From Gracilaria gracilis (taxonomy: Eukaryota > Rhodophyta > Florideophyceae > Gracilariales > Gracilariaceae): a stretch of 64,000 nt of DNA. Made by a program: the position numbers and the translations under genes. Below the pieces are notes generated by a model. That model was given only the letters and a program-made list of their open reading frames with translations, did no database searches and had not been told where the DNA came from. Shown piece by piece: positions 19,142-29,232 of this stretch. The DNA lies in contig JARGSG010000130.1 in the NCBI GenBank assembly GCA_030374805.1, positions 1 through 64,000 on the forward strand, written 5' to 3'. Each line of letters starts with the position of its first letter. The stretch's first letter is position 1.

Positions 19142-20316
19142 GACAACTGGTAGACATTGCGCTTCAGCACCTTAGAAATAACTTTCACTTTGGCGAGAAC
19201 TCTTAATGCGGAAATCGTTTCGGGATACGAGTCGATTCTCTCTAAGTTACCAGCCACTCTCGTTTACTTCGTGTATTAGACATGCTCAAACCCTCCGAAA
19301 GGCCCACATTATGGTTTGTCCCAGTTTTATACGGGCCACGTTCCAATTCCGCACCCAGTTGCAAAATGTGCAAAGGTATGAAGGCTGCAGTGTGAAGGCA
19401 CACCGGACATGGAAAAGGACAAATATAGACCAATTCATACTATGACGTCGAAACATAAACTGAAAACGTCACCAATGCGCTCCCCATCTAACAAGAATGG
19501 TAAGAAAAAGCAGTTGCATAGATGTATGGACAACTGTCGCAAAAGCTTTTGGGCTTTCAGTTGGGATGCACACGTAACTGAGCAGTCAACAGTGTCGGAT
19601 CCGAGAACCATTAGCCGCAACAAACAAGAAAGCCATCCTGTTTCTTAATTCTAGCTTCGGACGATTTGACACTCCACCAAGTTGACCGAGCATGTTACTT
19701 GAGAGTGAAATGGATCTTGCAATCGGGTTCGTTACTGAAAACCTGCCTCCGTATCCGGGATGAGCAGCTCATTTGAGTTCCGCGTATGTACTTCTTTGGA
19801 GCCAATACCCTTCGTATGAGCCAACCCTACAGCCTACAGTCAAGAACCAATCAATCTAGAATATCAATAATGAAGACACAGCGAGAGAGAGAGTACGGTT
19901 CAGCTCCTTTGAAGTACAACAGGGTACGTGTACTTACATGATCGGATGAAAGAGCGGCGAAGAAATAAGAGCCGAGTCCGATTTGTGTTGAAGATGAAAA
20001 CTGAAACCTGTACACCAGCATTCGAGTGTACTTCGCGAGCATGGTCCGTAAGAAAGCGAAGTCACAGGGCGCAGATGCTACGTGCACGATCCCTGATGGG
20101 CAGGGTTTCCAAGATACAAGAGCAATTGGGGTCTCTGCCGTCTTTGCCGTCGCTCCGGAAAAAGACCCGTAGTTTGGCCTTGAGATCGAGCTTGATATTC
20201 AGGTGGCAGGACACTTGAGGCATTTGAGCGGAGGCAGACACTTGAGAAATGCATTTCTACAGTCATGGAGTGTTCAACTTCTCTCTCTCTCTCTCTCATT
20301 TATAGGCACATCTAGC
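19142..20316. other. Intergenic, no supported gene
   Basis: Nothing convincing is coded here. A (GA)n run near 19880-19892 and a (TC)n run at 20279-20297 are present. A TATAAAA on the minus strand at 19325-19331 probably serves the GT14 gene. Confidence 0.4.
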
Positions 20317-21095
20317 TTAATTATAACTAAATGTAGTGCGTTTCTGGTTAAAGAAGCGCTCTCTCACTAGGAAGGCCAGCATTTTCTCAGGCCATTTTCG
20401 GATGATATCATCAACAACAAGATTCCAGCGTTCACGAAGCGGCGGTAGACAAAGACGTCTACTGAGCGTTCTTTTTGGACATCTCAGTACATAATGTTCA
20501 ACTTCTCCGTTCGAATTATCCACGAATACTTTTTCTTCTTCTTCTTTATTGTGGACAACAGTACCTTATTCCGATACTGTATTAGAGCTTCAGAGGAAGC
20601 TCTCTCTTTAAAAGGGCCAAGAACTTCTGAGGGTCATATCTAATAAGAGACTTAATGGACGTTTTTGCATCTTGCGGTGTTCCAGCCATGAGCGCCCTCC
20701 TCGAGCGCTTGTTCAAAGCACAGCGAAACACTACGAGTTCTGGGTCCCGCTTTTGCGTTTGTAACACAATTGCAACGCATTGTCCGCTTGTTCATATAGG
20801 ACGCTACAGGATGCAACTGAGTTACGTGTCCGGTGTAGAATTGTGCTAAAGTAACCTCGGCGTTCCGATAGGCTTCTTCAGACCCAAGAAAAACTGGACA
20901 CTGGGGAAGAAGGCGCTTACTATTCGCACGTGTTGACAACATTGCCTTAACGTCTAACTTTCCTCCTTGATCTCTTGCCTTTTCCTCGAACAAGTCAAGG
21001 AGAACTGCAAAATTGTTCAGCAGCACATAAACTTGCAACCAAACCGGATTTAAAGGGACCAAAGTGTGCATGACAGCTGTATACATCTGGATCAT
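20317..21095 (-). mobile_element. LINE-like remnants, two copies of an ORF2 tail
   Basis: Read on the minus strand, 21095-20582 gives fragments in two frames that recall the end of a non-LTR retrotransposon ORF2. LAQFYTGHVTQLHPVASYMN resembles the L-x-Q-L-R-T-G-H segment after the RNase H-like region. The other frame continues with DPELVVFRCALNKRSRRAL and DPQKFLALLKREL. A second, diverged copy of that tail follows at 20523-20317 (EVEHYVLRCPKRTLSRRL, then WPEKMLAFLVRERFF), matching the EH-x-L-x-x-CP knuckle of LINE tails. The change of frame and the duplication show a dead, 5'-truncated element. No target-site duplication or poly-A was found. The family assignment rests on short motifs only. 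Confidence 0.4.
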
Positions 21096-21950
21096 TCATG
21101 AGATGCACCTCATGTTTGATTGGTCTGAATGATATGTTTTCCACTCACGGATGTCATCTGCTGAAGAAGAGGAGGTTGGTGTGTGACTGTTGTCTTCAAA
21201 CTGTTCGTGAACGCTTGTTGTTGAAGACATTATACAATAGTAGCCGGCAACGTTGCCGGTTTTCTTGGTGGGGTGGAGGGGGTGTTCCTTCCAACAGAGA
21301 TTTCAGCACTAGATTGCGATTATGCTTGTGTCCCAACCGTTGGTACCAGACGGAAAGTCATGTAATGTATGCATATGATTCAAGCTGAGTCTGATAATGG
21401 CTCTTCGCTTCAGTGTGCACACACTGCAGAGCCATGTAATACTTCTAAACGAAAAGCCCAGGACCATAACCTCGTGCGCATGAACAACTAATGATGGTCG
21501 TTGTCTGTTTCACATAACAAGGAAGGCAGAAACCACTGTGTTTAGGAATGAGACCCATGGGCGAAATAGTAGTACGAACCCACAAACGTTATAAGCGTTC
21601 TTTGTCACGCATTCCATTTTGGGGAACACCGCAATACAACTTTGAATTCTCCTTTCATTGCGGTCTCCCAATGACTGCCCGCCTCAAGTCAGAGTGACCG
21701 TTTGTTTTCAACTATGCACGGTCCTTTTTTAACTGGGTACGCATCAATTCATGCAGCTAACGTGCAGTTCTCGCTAGGATCGCCGCAGCCATCACTTACC
21801 CAACCACGACCGAGTGAAGAGATTATATAGTACAGACCCTCTCAGCAGAAGATTCTTAGTCGAACGGCACTCCTCCACCAACAACTTGGGAGTTCAAAGC
21901 ATTAACAAAGAAACACCATTTAGCGATTTGTTCACTTCCCTTGACGAGAC
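21096..21950. other. Upstream region of secreted propeller gene
   Basis: No gene is seen. A motif copy accgttggtacca is at 21336-21348. TATATAG at 21824-21830 lies 121 bp before the next gene's ATG. Confidence 0.4.
21824..21830 (+). promoter_or_regulatory. TATA box of secreted propeller gene
   Basis: TATATAG is on the plus strand, 121 bp upstream of the ATG at 21951. Confidence 0.5.
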
Positions 21951-23858
21951 ATGATACGCCTCACTTGGTTTTGGTTAATCGCCGTATTGGTCGCACTCAT
22001 CGGAAGTAACCTGGTCTTTGGAAGAGCACTCCTGCCAGTTCCACGAACCCGAAAGCAGGGACTTGATTACTCAACTCTAATTCAATATGAAAGCCGCTTA
22101 GAAGTGAGCTACAGAGCTACAGCTTCTGCAGAACAGCAACCCGATTACTTCACTAACAATACTTTGGAGAAGCTGTTCAAAGACAACAGGGTAACTGCTA
22201 GAATCGATTCTGTCGTTCTCGATGGAAATACGCTCAGCATGAGCGGGGTAGTAACATACCAAATGGTGACCACCCATTCAAATATAACGGATGAAGTAGA
22301 TATGAAGGGCAAATCTGGAAGCTCTGCGCTCATACTTCAGGCCGAACTGGATGGCGAAACCTTTCTTCTCAAATGGATGAAACGCTCATGTGCGTGTTCC
22401 ACAGACGCGACGTTTGTGATTACCAGCACAAATGAAGGAGATGACGTGTGGGTGGCGGGCAGCACTACTGGAATAGACAAAGGAGAGAAAGGAATCTCTG
22501 GACCAGGAATGGCGTTGATGCGATACAACTCGCAGGGGAAACAGTTGTTTCTGCGACAACAAGGAGGGGTCGGAGAGCATTATGACTGGGTGGGGTATAC
22601 GTCGAGCGCAAACAACGGCACCAGGAACGTGACACTCGTTGGAACCGTGAACAGCGAGAGGTTCGAAGGGCTCCAAAAAGCTCTGGTGGCTCAGATTGCG
22701 AACGAGACTGGGGATATCGTGAAGACGGGTCTAATCACTGACGGGGAAAACGTGGTGAGCGAAACGTTCTGGAGCGCTGAGAGCGAGGGCAGTACGCTGT
22801 ACGTGGTCGGAAAGCGCAGCGTGCAAACCGGGTTGACGCCGACCTCGACGATGACGCTGACCAAGATGGACGCAGAGAAGATGGAAATAACAGGTAGGCG
22901 CGACTTTGAAAACGAGTTGCAAAGAGCCATCGTTCTATGCACGGACAGCCAAGGCGTGACGGCGAGCTATGTGGCTCGAAACAACAATCAAGGGCACGTG
23001 ATTGTGGAGGAGATGAACGATAAGCTGGTGATCGCAAACAGAAGCAAGGTGAAGATCCAACGCGACCTGGAATATCAGAAAGCAGTGAAGTCGGTGATGG
23101 TTGCATGTGACTCAACCAGGAGTCCACCCGTGCTGCTGATGAGCACGGCAGAAGCGTTGAATCGAAGCGCACCAGACTGGGAGGAGAAACGAAAGCTGAA
23201 CAACCATCGACCAGCGCTGTTGACGGTGGAGGACAACACGTTCATGTCGATCTCGCAGTCTCAACGCAGCACGGAATGGCTCGCATCCGGAATGGCAGGC
23301 AGGAGCGGCAGCTCAAACTGGCTCGTCTTCGGCAAAACCGGTAACGGAAAGCCGTTACTATCTAGCGGCATGGTGTTGAAACCGAAGAAAGCAGCAGCAA
23401 TACCGTCACCATCGCCCAAGATCACCACAACCGGCCCGGAGTGCATTGGCGAAGAAACAACGATCTCAGGACGGTCCGTGCGAGATATAATCAACGCACA
23501 CGACACTATGCGGCTACAACGTCACCCTCTTCGACGGCGCCTGCTCGCAGACACGCTTTGTCGACGCGCCGGTGCGGATGTTCTGTGCGCGACGGCACAA
23601 CATGTGGTGCGCGTGGGCGACGAAACGCTGTTCATGAGCGAGTGGTGCGCGCGCACTGGCGACTGCCAGCTTCGCCGTCAGCGCGTGCTTAACTTCAAGG
23701 CGGCGTGCGGCGTGATGCTGCCGCCGGCTGAGGACGGCGCGCGGTTGACGATGCACTCCGGCGATGGCGACTTAGCCGGCGCGCTTGTTCGCGCCGAGTG
23801 CCGTATGCAGAGTCGCTCCGCTGCGCATCGCACATGGTGGTGGCTCAGCACGCTCTGA
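21951..23858 (+). CDS. Secreted beta-propeller-like (SBBP-type) protein
   Basis: This encodes 635 residues. Residues 1-25 (MIRLTWFWLIAVLVALIGSN, then LVFGR) form a signal peptide. Residues about 130-330 contain recurring units of the kind DVWVAGSTTG, ALMRYNSQGKQLFLRQQGG, NVTLVGTVN, LVAQIANETGDIVK, LYVVGKRS and LTKMDAEKMEITGRRDF. These resemble SBBP-type beta-propeller repeats (a V-x-V-x-G strand, then an L-x-x-x-D-x-x-G hairpin). Many N-x-S/T sequons fit secretion. No enzymatic motif is seen. Codon use changes near 23500: the last 115 residues are GC-rich and Cys-rich. Over about 23505-23590 the plus-one frame reads better (CGYNVTLFDGACSQTRFVDA) than the annotated one. That suggests a small intron, an indel or a sequence error near there, so the C-terminal part is less certain. 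Confidence 0.65.
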   Translation: MIRLTWFWLIAVLVALIGSNLVFGRALLPVPRTRKQGLDYSTLIQYESRLEVSYRATASAEQQPDYFTNNTLEKLFKDNRVTARIDSVVLDGNTLSMSGVVTYQMVTTHSNITDEVDMKGKSGSSALILQAELDGETFLLKWMKRSCACSTDATFVITSTNEGDDVWVAGSTTGIDKGEKGISGPGMALMRYNSQGKQLFLRQQGGVGEHYDWVGYTSSANNGTRNVTLVGTVNSERFEGLQKALVAQIANETGDIVKTGLITDGENVVSETFWSAESEGSTLYVVGKRSVQTGLTPTSTMTLTKMDAEKMEITGRRDFENELQRAIVLCTDSQGVTASYVARNNNQGHVIVEEMNDKLVIANRSKVKIQRDLEYQKAVKSVMVACDSTRSPPVLLMSTAEALNRSAPDWEEKRKLNNHRPALLTVEDNTFMSISQSQRSTEWLASGMAGRSGSSNWLVFGKTGNGKPLLSSGMVLKPKKAAAIPSPSPKITTTGPECIGEETTISGRSVRDIINAHDTMRLQRHPLRRRLLADTLCRRAGADVLCATAQHVVRVGDETLFMSEWCARTGDCQLRRQRVLNFKAACGVMLPPAEDGARLTMHSGDGDLAGALVRAECRMQSRSAAHRTWWWLSTL

Positions 23859-24025
23859 TCTCAAGTGATACTGTATCTTTCTACTCCGTCTGTTAACAAA
23901 TTAATAATACCTAAAGATAAGATACCCAACATGAATGTTAAGACTAACTCCTCAAGAGTGACGAAGCCTCAATTAACTCCACGCTACTAGAGATGACAAC
24001 CAGAGGGGACACACACAGGATGGTA

Positions 24026-25186
24026 CTAAAACCCCAAGAATCGGTAGCTAGATCTGTCAAAGCTTCTCATTAACTGCTTCATGCGCTCGCTTACCTCAAA
24101 TCCGCTCCCGTTGCGGATCCAGATATCATCCTTGAGTACTTTGCTTACTTGCTCGTATCCTTGCTTCGATAGAATCTCCTTTATTTCCTTCTCTCGGTTC
24201 TCCGTCACAATCACATCCACACGAGTTTTCTTCCAGTCGAAACCACGCAGCACCTCGATTTCGTGCCCTTCTACATCGAGACTCCAAAAATGCACGTGCT
24301 TCACTCCCACTTCTTTGCCGAGCGTTGAACACTTCATTGGCTTGATTCCGCGAAACCTGCTTTTGTACTTTGAGTCTTTCTCATGCATGCTTCCATTCAC
24401 TCCGCCGACACCATCAGCCGACACTACACCCCCGTACGCGTCAGTTAACGAGAAGTTGACTGTTCTCTCTCTGTCGCTAACACACTTTGCCACCACTCTG
24501 CATTGCCTTTCAGTATGCAGCTCTTCCCAATACTTCTCGTTCGCCTCCACACAAAAACCATCCCAACCCATGCACCGATCCAGGAAGTATGTACTTGACC
24601 ACCGCCTCGCGTGATTTGCGGCAACGTCTAAATATACAGGTCGTTCCTTGCCCTGTTTTGTGTGCCACAGCTCTGTGAAGAATGCTGCATATATGAACCA
24701 ATCGGCGAAGTCATGCGAGACGAAATGAGTTCGATACAGATGCAGCTTCCGCGGATCTTTGGCTGCTAGGCGCCATTCCCTGCATTCAGCTGGTTCTTTT
24801 AGTTCGGATCTATCGCGAGCAGACCAATTCATGTGTGCAAGTCCGTCATCGTCGAACGTTTCATCGGGTGATTCTTCGCTGTTCCCCATTTCCTTGTGAA
24901 CTGCATTCGATCGCTCTGTGCTTTTCTGGGCACCGATCCAATCTTCATGAACCTGAGCCTTTTGAGGCATCTTCTCATCAGGAGCGTCGACTCGGGCATG
25001 TTTTGGTTGGTACATGCCAAAGCTTTGTCCTTTCAGCATGTCGGTCGTGGCTCTTGGCATTGATATCCTTTCTAGTTTTGGACAGGTTCTGAACCGTAAG
25101 CCCGAAAGCGCGATGAGTAAAATGCTCATAGTTAACGTAGAAAGCGAAAAGCATGTCCGTTTCTTCATTGTCCTTCCGCAAAGCAT
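24026..25186 (-). CDS. FkbM-type methyltransferase, membrane-anchored, copy 1
   Basis: This encodes 386 residues. A short basic N-terminus and a hydrophobic segment (residues about 12-30, CFSLSTLTMSILLIALSGL) predict a type II anchor, followed by a variable, charged stem to about residue 115. The C-terminal domain matches FkbM-family SAM-dependent methyltransferases: VYLDVAANHARRW (SAM-binding glycine-loop equivalent), GWDGFCVEANEKYWEEL (acidic ribose-binding site), CVSDRERTVNFSLTDAYGGV and HFWSLDVEGHEIEVLRGFDW, which is the family hallmark. FkbM enzymes O-methylate sugars and polyketides. With a Golgi-type anchor, a role in matrix glycan methylation is a reasonable inference. The last about 270 residues and the 3' flank are nearly identical to the gene at 29801-30967, while the stems differ. 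Confidence 0.85.
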   Translation of the reverse strand: MLCGRTMKKRTCFSLSTLTMSILLIALSGLRFRTCPKLERISMPRATTDMLKGQSFGMYQPKHARVDAPDEKMPQKAQVHEDWIGAQKSTERSNAVHKEMGNSEESPDETFDDDGLAHMNWSARDRSELKEPAECREWRLAAKDPRKLHLYRTHFVSHDFADWFIYAAFFTELWHTKQGKERPVYLDVAANHARRWSSTYFLDRCMGWDGFCVEANEKYWEELHTERQCRVVAKCVSDRERTVNFSLTDAYGGVVSADGVGGVNGSMHEKDSKYKSRFRGIKPMKCSTLGKEVGVKHVHFWSLDVEGHEIEVLRGFDWKKTRVDVIVTENREKEIKEILSKQGYEQVSKVLKDDIWIRNGSGFEVSERMKQLMRSFDRSSYRFLGF

Positions 25187-25399
25187 TGTTCTTTTTAGAG
25201 GAATAAGCTCACTCAGAGCGAGATCTTGATAGAAAAGTCGTCGTCCCCGTAATCGCGAAGAACCCCGTTTCGCAGACGGCGGGCCAGACTGAATCGATCA
25301 CATCGCGAGTCCTTGACTGACACTTCAGCGCCGAGATCCCAGCTCTGCCGTTGTAGACGAGACAGCGTGACTCGAATTTGTTACCAAGAACTTCTTGGT
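25187..25399. other. Short spacer between FkbM copy 1 and pogo element
   Basis: This is the upstream region of the minus-strand FkbM gene and ends at the left terminal inverted repeat of the transposon. The element therefore inserted close to, and possibly within, the promoter of FkbM copy 1. Confidence 0.5.
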
Positions 25400-25431
25400 A
25401 TATACCTTCCTCGGGAGGGCATTGTGGTGCA
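25400..25431. repeat. Left terminal inverted repeat of pogo-like element
   Basis: This is the 32-bp left end, containing CCTTCCTCGGGAGGGC and ending in the first GTGGTGCA subterminal site. It is a perfect reverse complement of 28923-28954. Confidence 0.9.
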
Positions 25432-25611
25432 CTCTTTTCTTCGACAGAAAAACACACCAAGCTCCTAACCTTTATTTTAATAACAAATCTAGCCCAGTGA
25501 AAACCGTTCGGGGGCTTCCGATTCTGGGAGACTTTTGAGTGGAACGGAGGAAGCAAGCGACGACGGCGCCGATTCGCGTCCGCTGCCCTCCACACAAACG
25601 ATTTCAGTAAA

Positions 25612-26485
25612 ATGCTGCTCAATGTGGTGCACCATCATTCTTTCGCACCCAACACCACCGGCGCCGTTCTTCTTTCCGACGACCTCTTCCCTCCGCCCAA
25701 ACAACGCTCACGACGTCGTGCCGCCGCCGACAATGCCACCGCCATAGCGCACCCGGCGCACACAGCCGCCACCGCTGACATTTCGAGCTCCTTGCTGAGG
25801 AGTCGCCCAACGGCGCCCCCTTCTTCAAACTCTTTGAACCGGATGCGCACGATGCACCGCCGCGCGCACCATCTTTCCTGTCGCCCGCCCCGTCTACCAC
25901 CGTGTCCGCCGTCTCGCTCATCCCACCACTGCTTGTCGACGCCCCTCCGTGCGCGTTTCCGTGCACGCCGCCGGCAACCCCGCCTACCGCTCCGCCCGCC
26001 GCCCCGCCTGCCGCTCCGCCCGCTGCTCCGCCCACCGCCTCGCCTGCCGCTCCGACCGCCGCCCCGCCCGCTCTCCGCCACCCCGCTTGCCGTTCCGCCC
26101 GCCGCCTTGCCCACTGTTCAACTCTTATGCCACGACTTGGGCGCGACCCATCGCCTGGCGCTGGCGAGGTGCACTTCGTACAAAAGTCGCAAGAAGCGCT
26201 CGTCGCGCGCCGTCTCGTCCGTCTGGCAATACGGCAAGTGCGACCACAGCATCCACACTTTGGACGCGTCGTTGCTGCAGTCTTCCTTTGGAGCACAAAC
26301 AAAACCAACAGCAGCAGCAGCAGCAACAGTCATGCCTTCAAATACTCTTCTCTTCAACTTCATGAAGCCGAAGAAGGGTGTGTGCAGCAACTTGGTCATT
26401 TCCTCCGTCACCGCCTCCACTGCCGCCACCGCCACCGCCGCCGCCACCGACGCCGCCGCTGCCGCCGCCGCCACTGCCACCGCCG
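25612..26485. other. GC-rich, low-complexity part of pogo-like element
   Basis: Overlapping long frames exist here on both strands (plus strand to 26565; minus strand 26326-25619). Their length comes from imperfect tandem CCGCC-type repeats at about 25970-26110 and CCGCCG runs at 26410-26490. One plus-strand frame has a non-repetitive patch (CHDLGATHRLALARCTSYK, then SSVWQYGKCDHSIHTLD) that might be a second element-encoded product, but it is broken up by shadows and unsupported. It is treated as non-coding internal sequence. Confidence 0.4.
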
Positions 26486-28597
26486 TCATGACTCTTTGCG
26501 TTCTTCATATTTTTGGCGCCAACGGACGAGCCACGAACGTGGGTAACTGTTGCGTTTTTTTCTGAGGTGCTCCGCCGGTAACGCGTTCTCTTTAAGCATC
26601 TCTTCATCAACGTCCACACGAAGCAGAGCTTTCGCATTCTCTGTGTCCGCAGACTTGTTCAAATTGAGGTCGCCTAGGGGCAGGCGTACATTTCGCACGC
26701 ATTTTATGGCACCATTCTTATGATTGTCTGACTGTTTGCGAACCTCATCAGGCTCTATCCGCACGGCGGATTTCTTCAACGTCTTCTCTGTTTCGGCCTT
26801 CTGCTTCTTCGCCTTCCGCTCCGACATTTTTCGCTCCTTCTCCTCCGCAGCCTTCCGCTTTTTCTCGTGAAGTTCCTCCTTTCTTTGCTTCCTCTTTTCG
26901 GCCGCTTGGATCTTCTTCAGAGCTGTTTCTTCTTTGTACTTTACTTTGCGCTCCTTCTCTATACGTGCAGCTTCTTGCGCCTCCCTACGTTTCTGAATGA
27001 GCTGACCATGTGTGAGGTACACAGCTGGAGCACCACGTGATAGTGTGCTTCTGTCATAGTAGTCCGACGGGTGCTTCCAGACTTTGACTTTCGTTGGTGT
27101 GCGCTTCTCAAGTATGTATTGAATTCTGCTATTCCCAGCTGTGATGATATTTTCGAGGCGATCAATCTTGAAAGAGATGTCTCGGCGCTGCCCGAAGACA
27201 TGCGTCATCTCTTTCCACTGCTTTCTCAGTTCCACACGGACAGAACGACGCTCTGCTTCATTCTCGGGGGATTTAACACCACTCCATTTTTCCTCAGCCC
27301 ATCCAAGAAATCGAAAATCCATGGGCCACAAGCCTACGGCATCGAAGGATTTGCGTACGATATCCCCTGTCAGAGCTCGAAAACCGGCAGTGCCGAGCTT
27401 AATCTTTGTGGCCATGTCTCCGAAGTCCAAAAAGGACATCTTCCCCAATGTGCGAAACGTTGCGCGAATGGCAGCCTTATATTGCTTGTTGATGGACTGA
27501 TCACAAGCTTGCAAGAAGTGTGACGTATTGGCAGGTGTTTGGATCACTTCAATGTTTGACTCTTTGGCTATCGAGAGCCAAGCATGACCGTTCCTCGACT
27601 TGTGCCCGTCTACGAGGAGTAGCAGTTTCTTTTCCGGAGAGCGTTTCGGTGCATGCTTTTTTATATGCTCGATAACCATTGGGATAAGATCTTGCGTCAT
27701 AGACCCATTTTCACTACAGGTCACGAAAGCATCATCAGGGAACCAGTCTTGGCATGCGAGCCAATGCGGAACACCACCCACATCTTTAAACTCAGAGGCG
27801 GGGAGGGGATGGTACCAACGATCCATATTATTGCAACCGGCAAATATGAAGAATGGAGGTAATACGTCGCCCGCTGCGGAAGCAATGACGACAGCAGTGA
27901 GATGTCTTCCCATCGAGTCGCAGGTCATCTTTTGTCCACCATGATTGGTGTCGGCAGAAACAAAGCCCTTTTCCGTTTCGGTCATGTTTATTGTGACCGT
28001 GGTCTCATCCATGTTCCAGATGCATGACGCATCATGTAAGATACCCGGATTCTGCTCTTCGCAATATTTCAACGCCTGTACTAACGTCTTCACATGTTCT
28101 GGATTCTCAGCTGCTATCTTCGCCCCCTGCCTGGACTCCATCTTACGAAACGTTATGTCGCGATGGCGCGCTCTGAACCCACGGACCCAGTCGTCACTTG
28201 GAAATCCATTTGGGAATCCTTCCCGTTCATCATTGGAAATTTCTGCGGCAACTGACTTCAGCGCTTCTCGTGATACGGCAAACCCATGGCTCTCGCAGAC
28301 TTTAAGCCTCGCAACGATTGCTCGCTCTTCTACATATGTAAGAACCGGTTTGCGGCCACGCTTGAGGTCATAGTCGTAATCATCATACGGCATACTGTCT
28401 TTCTCTGCAAGTTCCATTGTTTTCTTCAGCCTGCCTATAGTTCCCATGGACAGTTGAGTTGCCCTGTGAATTGCACGGTACGACTGCTTCTCTTTCAACA
28501 ACAATAAAGCGCGTTGTCGGTTGTTTCGAGTTTGTTCTTCTTCCAGTTGTCGTCGTTTTTGACGAAGAGTGAGACGTCGCATGGAACTTGTAACCAT
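26486..28597 (-). CDS. Pogo/Tigger-like transposase (DDE_1)
   Basis: This is an intact 703-residue transposase. N-terminal residues 1-165 form helix-turn-helix-type DNA-binding regions: an RQRALLLLKEKQSYRAIHRA block followed by a CENP-B-like second half with EGFPNGFPSDDWVRGFRARH. The catalytic core shows IWNMDETTV (Asp197), LLLLVDGHKSRNG (Asp330) and NTSHFLQACDQSINKQYK (Asp366), matching the DD-x35-D pattern of pogo/Tigger members of the Tc1/mariner superfamily. After the core, residues about 520-640 are a very long Lys/Glu/Arg-rich coiled-coil segment (KEETALKKIQAAEKRKQRKE and similar). The C-terminus ends NSYPRSWLVRWRQKYEERKES. It acts in the nucleus to excise and reinsert the element. The gene runs toward the left terminal repeat. 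A domesticated host gene is unlikely because the flanking repeats are perfect. Confidence 0.92.
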   Translation of the reverse strand: MVTSSMRRLTLRQKRRQLEEEQTRNNRQRALLLLKEKQSYRAIHRATQLSMGTIGRLKKTMELAEKDSMPYDDYDYDLKRGRKPVLTYVEERAIVARLKVCESHGFAVSREALKSVAAEISNDEREGFPNGFPSDDWVRGFRARHRDITFRKMESRQGAKIAAENPEHVKTLVQALKYCEEQNPGILHDASCIWNMDETTVTINMTETEKGFVSADTNHGGQKMTCDSMGRHLTAVVIASAAGDVLPPFFIFAGCNNMDRWYHPLPASEFKDVGGVPHWLACQDWFPDDAFVTCSENGSMTQDLIPMVIEHIKKHAPKRSPEKKLLLLVDGHKSRNGHAWLSIAKESNIEVIQTPANTSHFLQACDQSINKQYKAAIRATFRTLGKMSFLDFGDMATKIKLGTAGFRALTGDIVRKSFDAVGLWPMDFRFLGWAEEKWSGVKSPENEAERRSVRVELRKQWKEMTHVFGQRRDISFKIDRLENIITAGNSRIQYILEKRTPTKVKVWKHPSDYYDRSTLSRGAPAVYLTHGQLIQKRREAQEAARIEKERKVKYKEETALKKIQAAEKRKQRKEELHEKKRKAAEEKERKMSERKAKKQKAETEKTLKKSAVRIEPDEVRKQSDNHKNGAIKCVRNVRLPLGDLNLNKSADTENAKALLRVDVDEEMLKENALPAEHLRKKRNSYPRSWLVRWRQKYEERKES

Positions 28598-28922
28598 GAC
28601 GTTTCGAAGCCCTTGACCGAACCTGCGATGTACCGAATGTTATGGGCGAGGGTTTTTGTTGTGGCGAGCGGTTTTGAGGGCGTAGTGCACTACTTCAAAC
28701 AACATGTCATAGATTTATTGATATAAACATGATTACGTTCTTTGTCCGCCGTTGTACGGAATTTGGAGACGAGGGAGCGTCTGTGATGGCGCTGAATTCT
28801 TGGGGAGGTGTAGGGGAAGGTGCTGCCAAGCCAGCAAAGTGCTGGTCCGGTAGGTTTGCGGCTATTAGGACCTACAAAGATTGGATGCACCTACAGGGGC
28901 TCAGTGCACCACATTAGCCCTA

Positions 28923-28954
28923 TGCACCACAATGCCCTCCCGAGGAAGGTATAT
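28923..28954. repeat. Right terminal inverted repeat of pogo-like element
   Basis: This is the 32-bp right end, a perfect reverse complement of the left end at 25400. A TACCGTTGGTA motif starts two bases outside it, at 28956. Confidence 0.9.
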
Positions 28955-29232
28955 CTACCGTTGGTAACAAATCCGTCATGGCAAGGAGGCGATACCGCTG
29001 ATTTCCAGAACTATCATTGTCACCATTTATTAATCATTAAACTAATATCTGTAAGCCATACATACTTTCCGTCGTCCCCTTCCCCGTGCCCCTTTCCCCG
29101 TAAACCAGTAAACCTCCGACGGCGTCCCTCAAACCTGTTAGCCGTCTTTCGCTGTTCAGAAACGAGGTCTTTCTCCCTCCCAAAGCCAGCTGTACCAAGG
29201 CACTCCGCCTCGCCAGTATTCCCGTCTCAAAA

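Larger units (their letters stand above)
25400..28954 (-). mobile_element. Pogo/Tigger-like DNA transposon, apparently whole
   Basis: A 32-bp sequence at 25400-25431 is the exact reverse complement of 28923-28954. The pair brackets a 703-codon uninterrupted transposase. The outermost bases read ATATACC...GGTATAT, compatible with a TA target-site duplication (element 25402-28952). Subterminal copies of GTGGTGCAC lie at 25424-25432 and 25624-25632 on the left; reverse copies GTGCACCAC at 28904-28912 and ATGCACCAC at 28922-28930 lie on the right. They are likely transposase-binding sites. The left about 1 kb, opposite the transposase, is a GC-rich region of CCG-type repeats with no clear gene. 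Perfect repeats and an intact frame point to recent activity. Confidence 0.85.

Noticed and set aside
25619-26565. Several frames of 120-317 codons on both strands
   Set aside because: Low-complexity CCG/GCC repeats inside the pogo-like element keep all frames open; no single frame is favoured.
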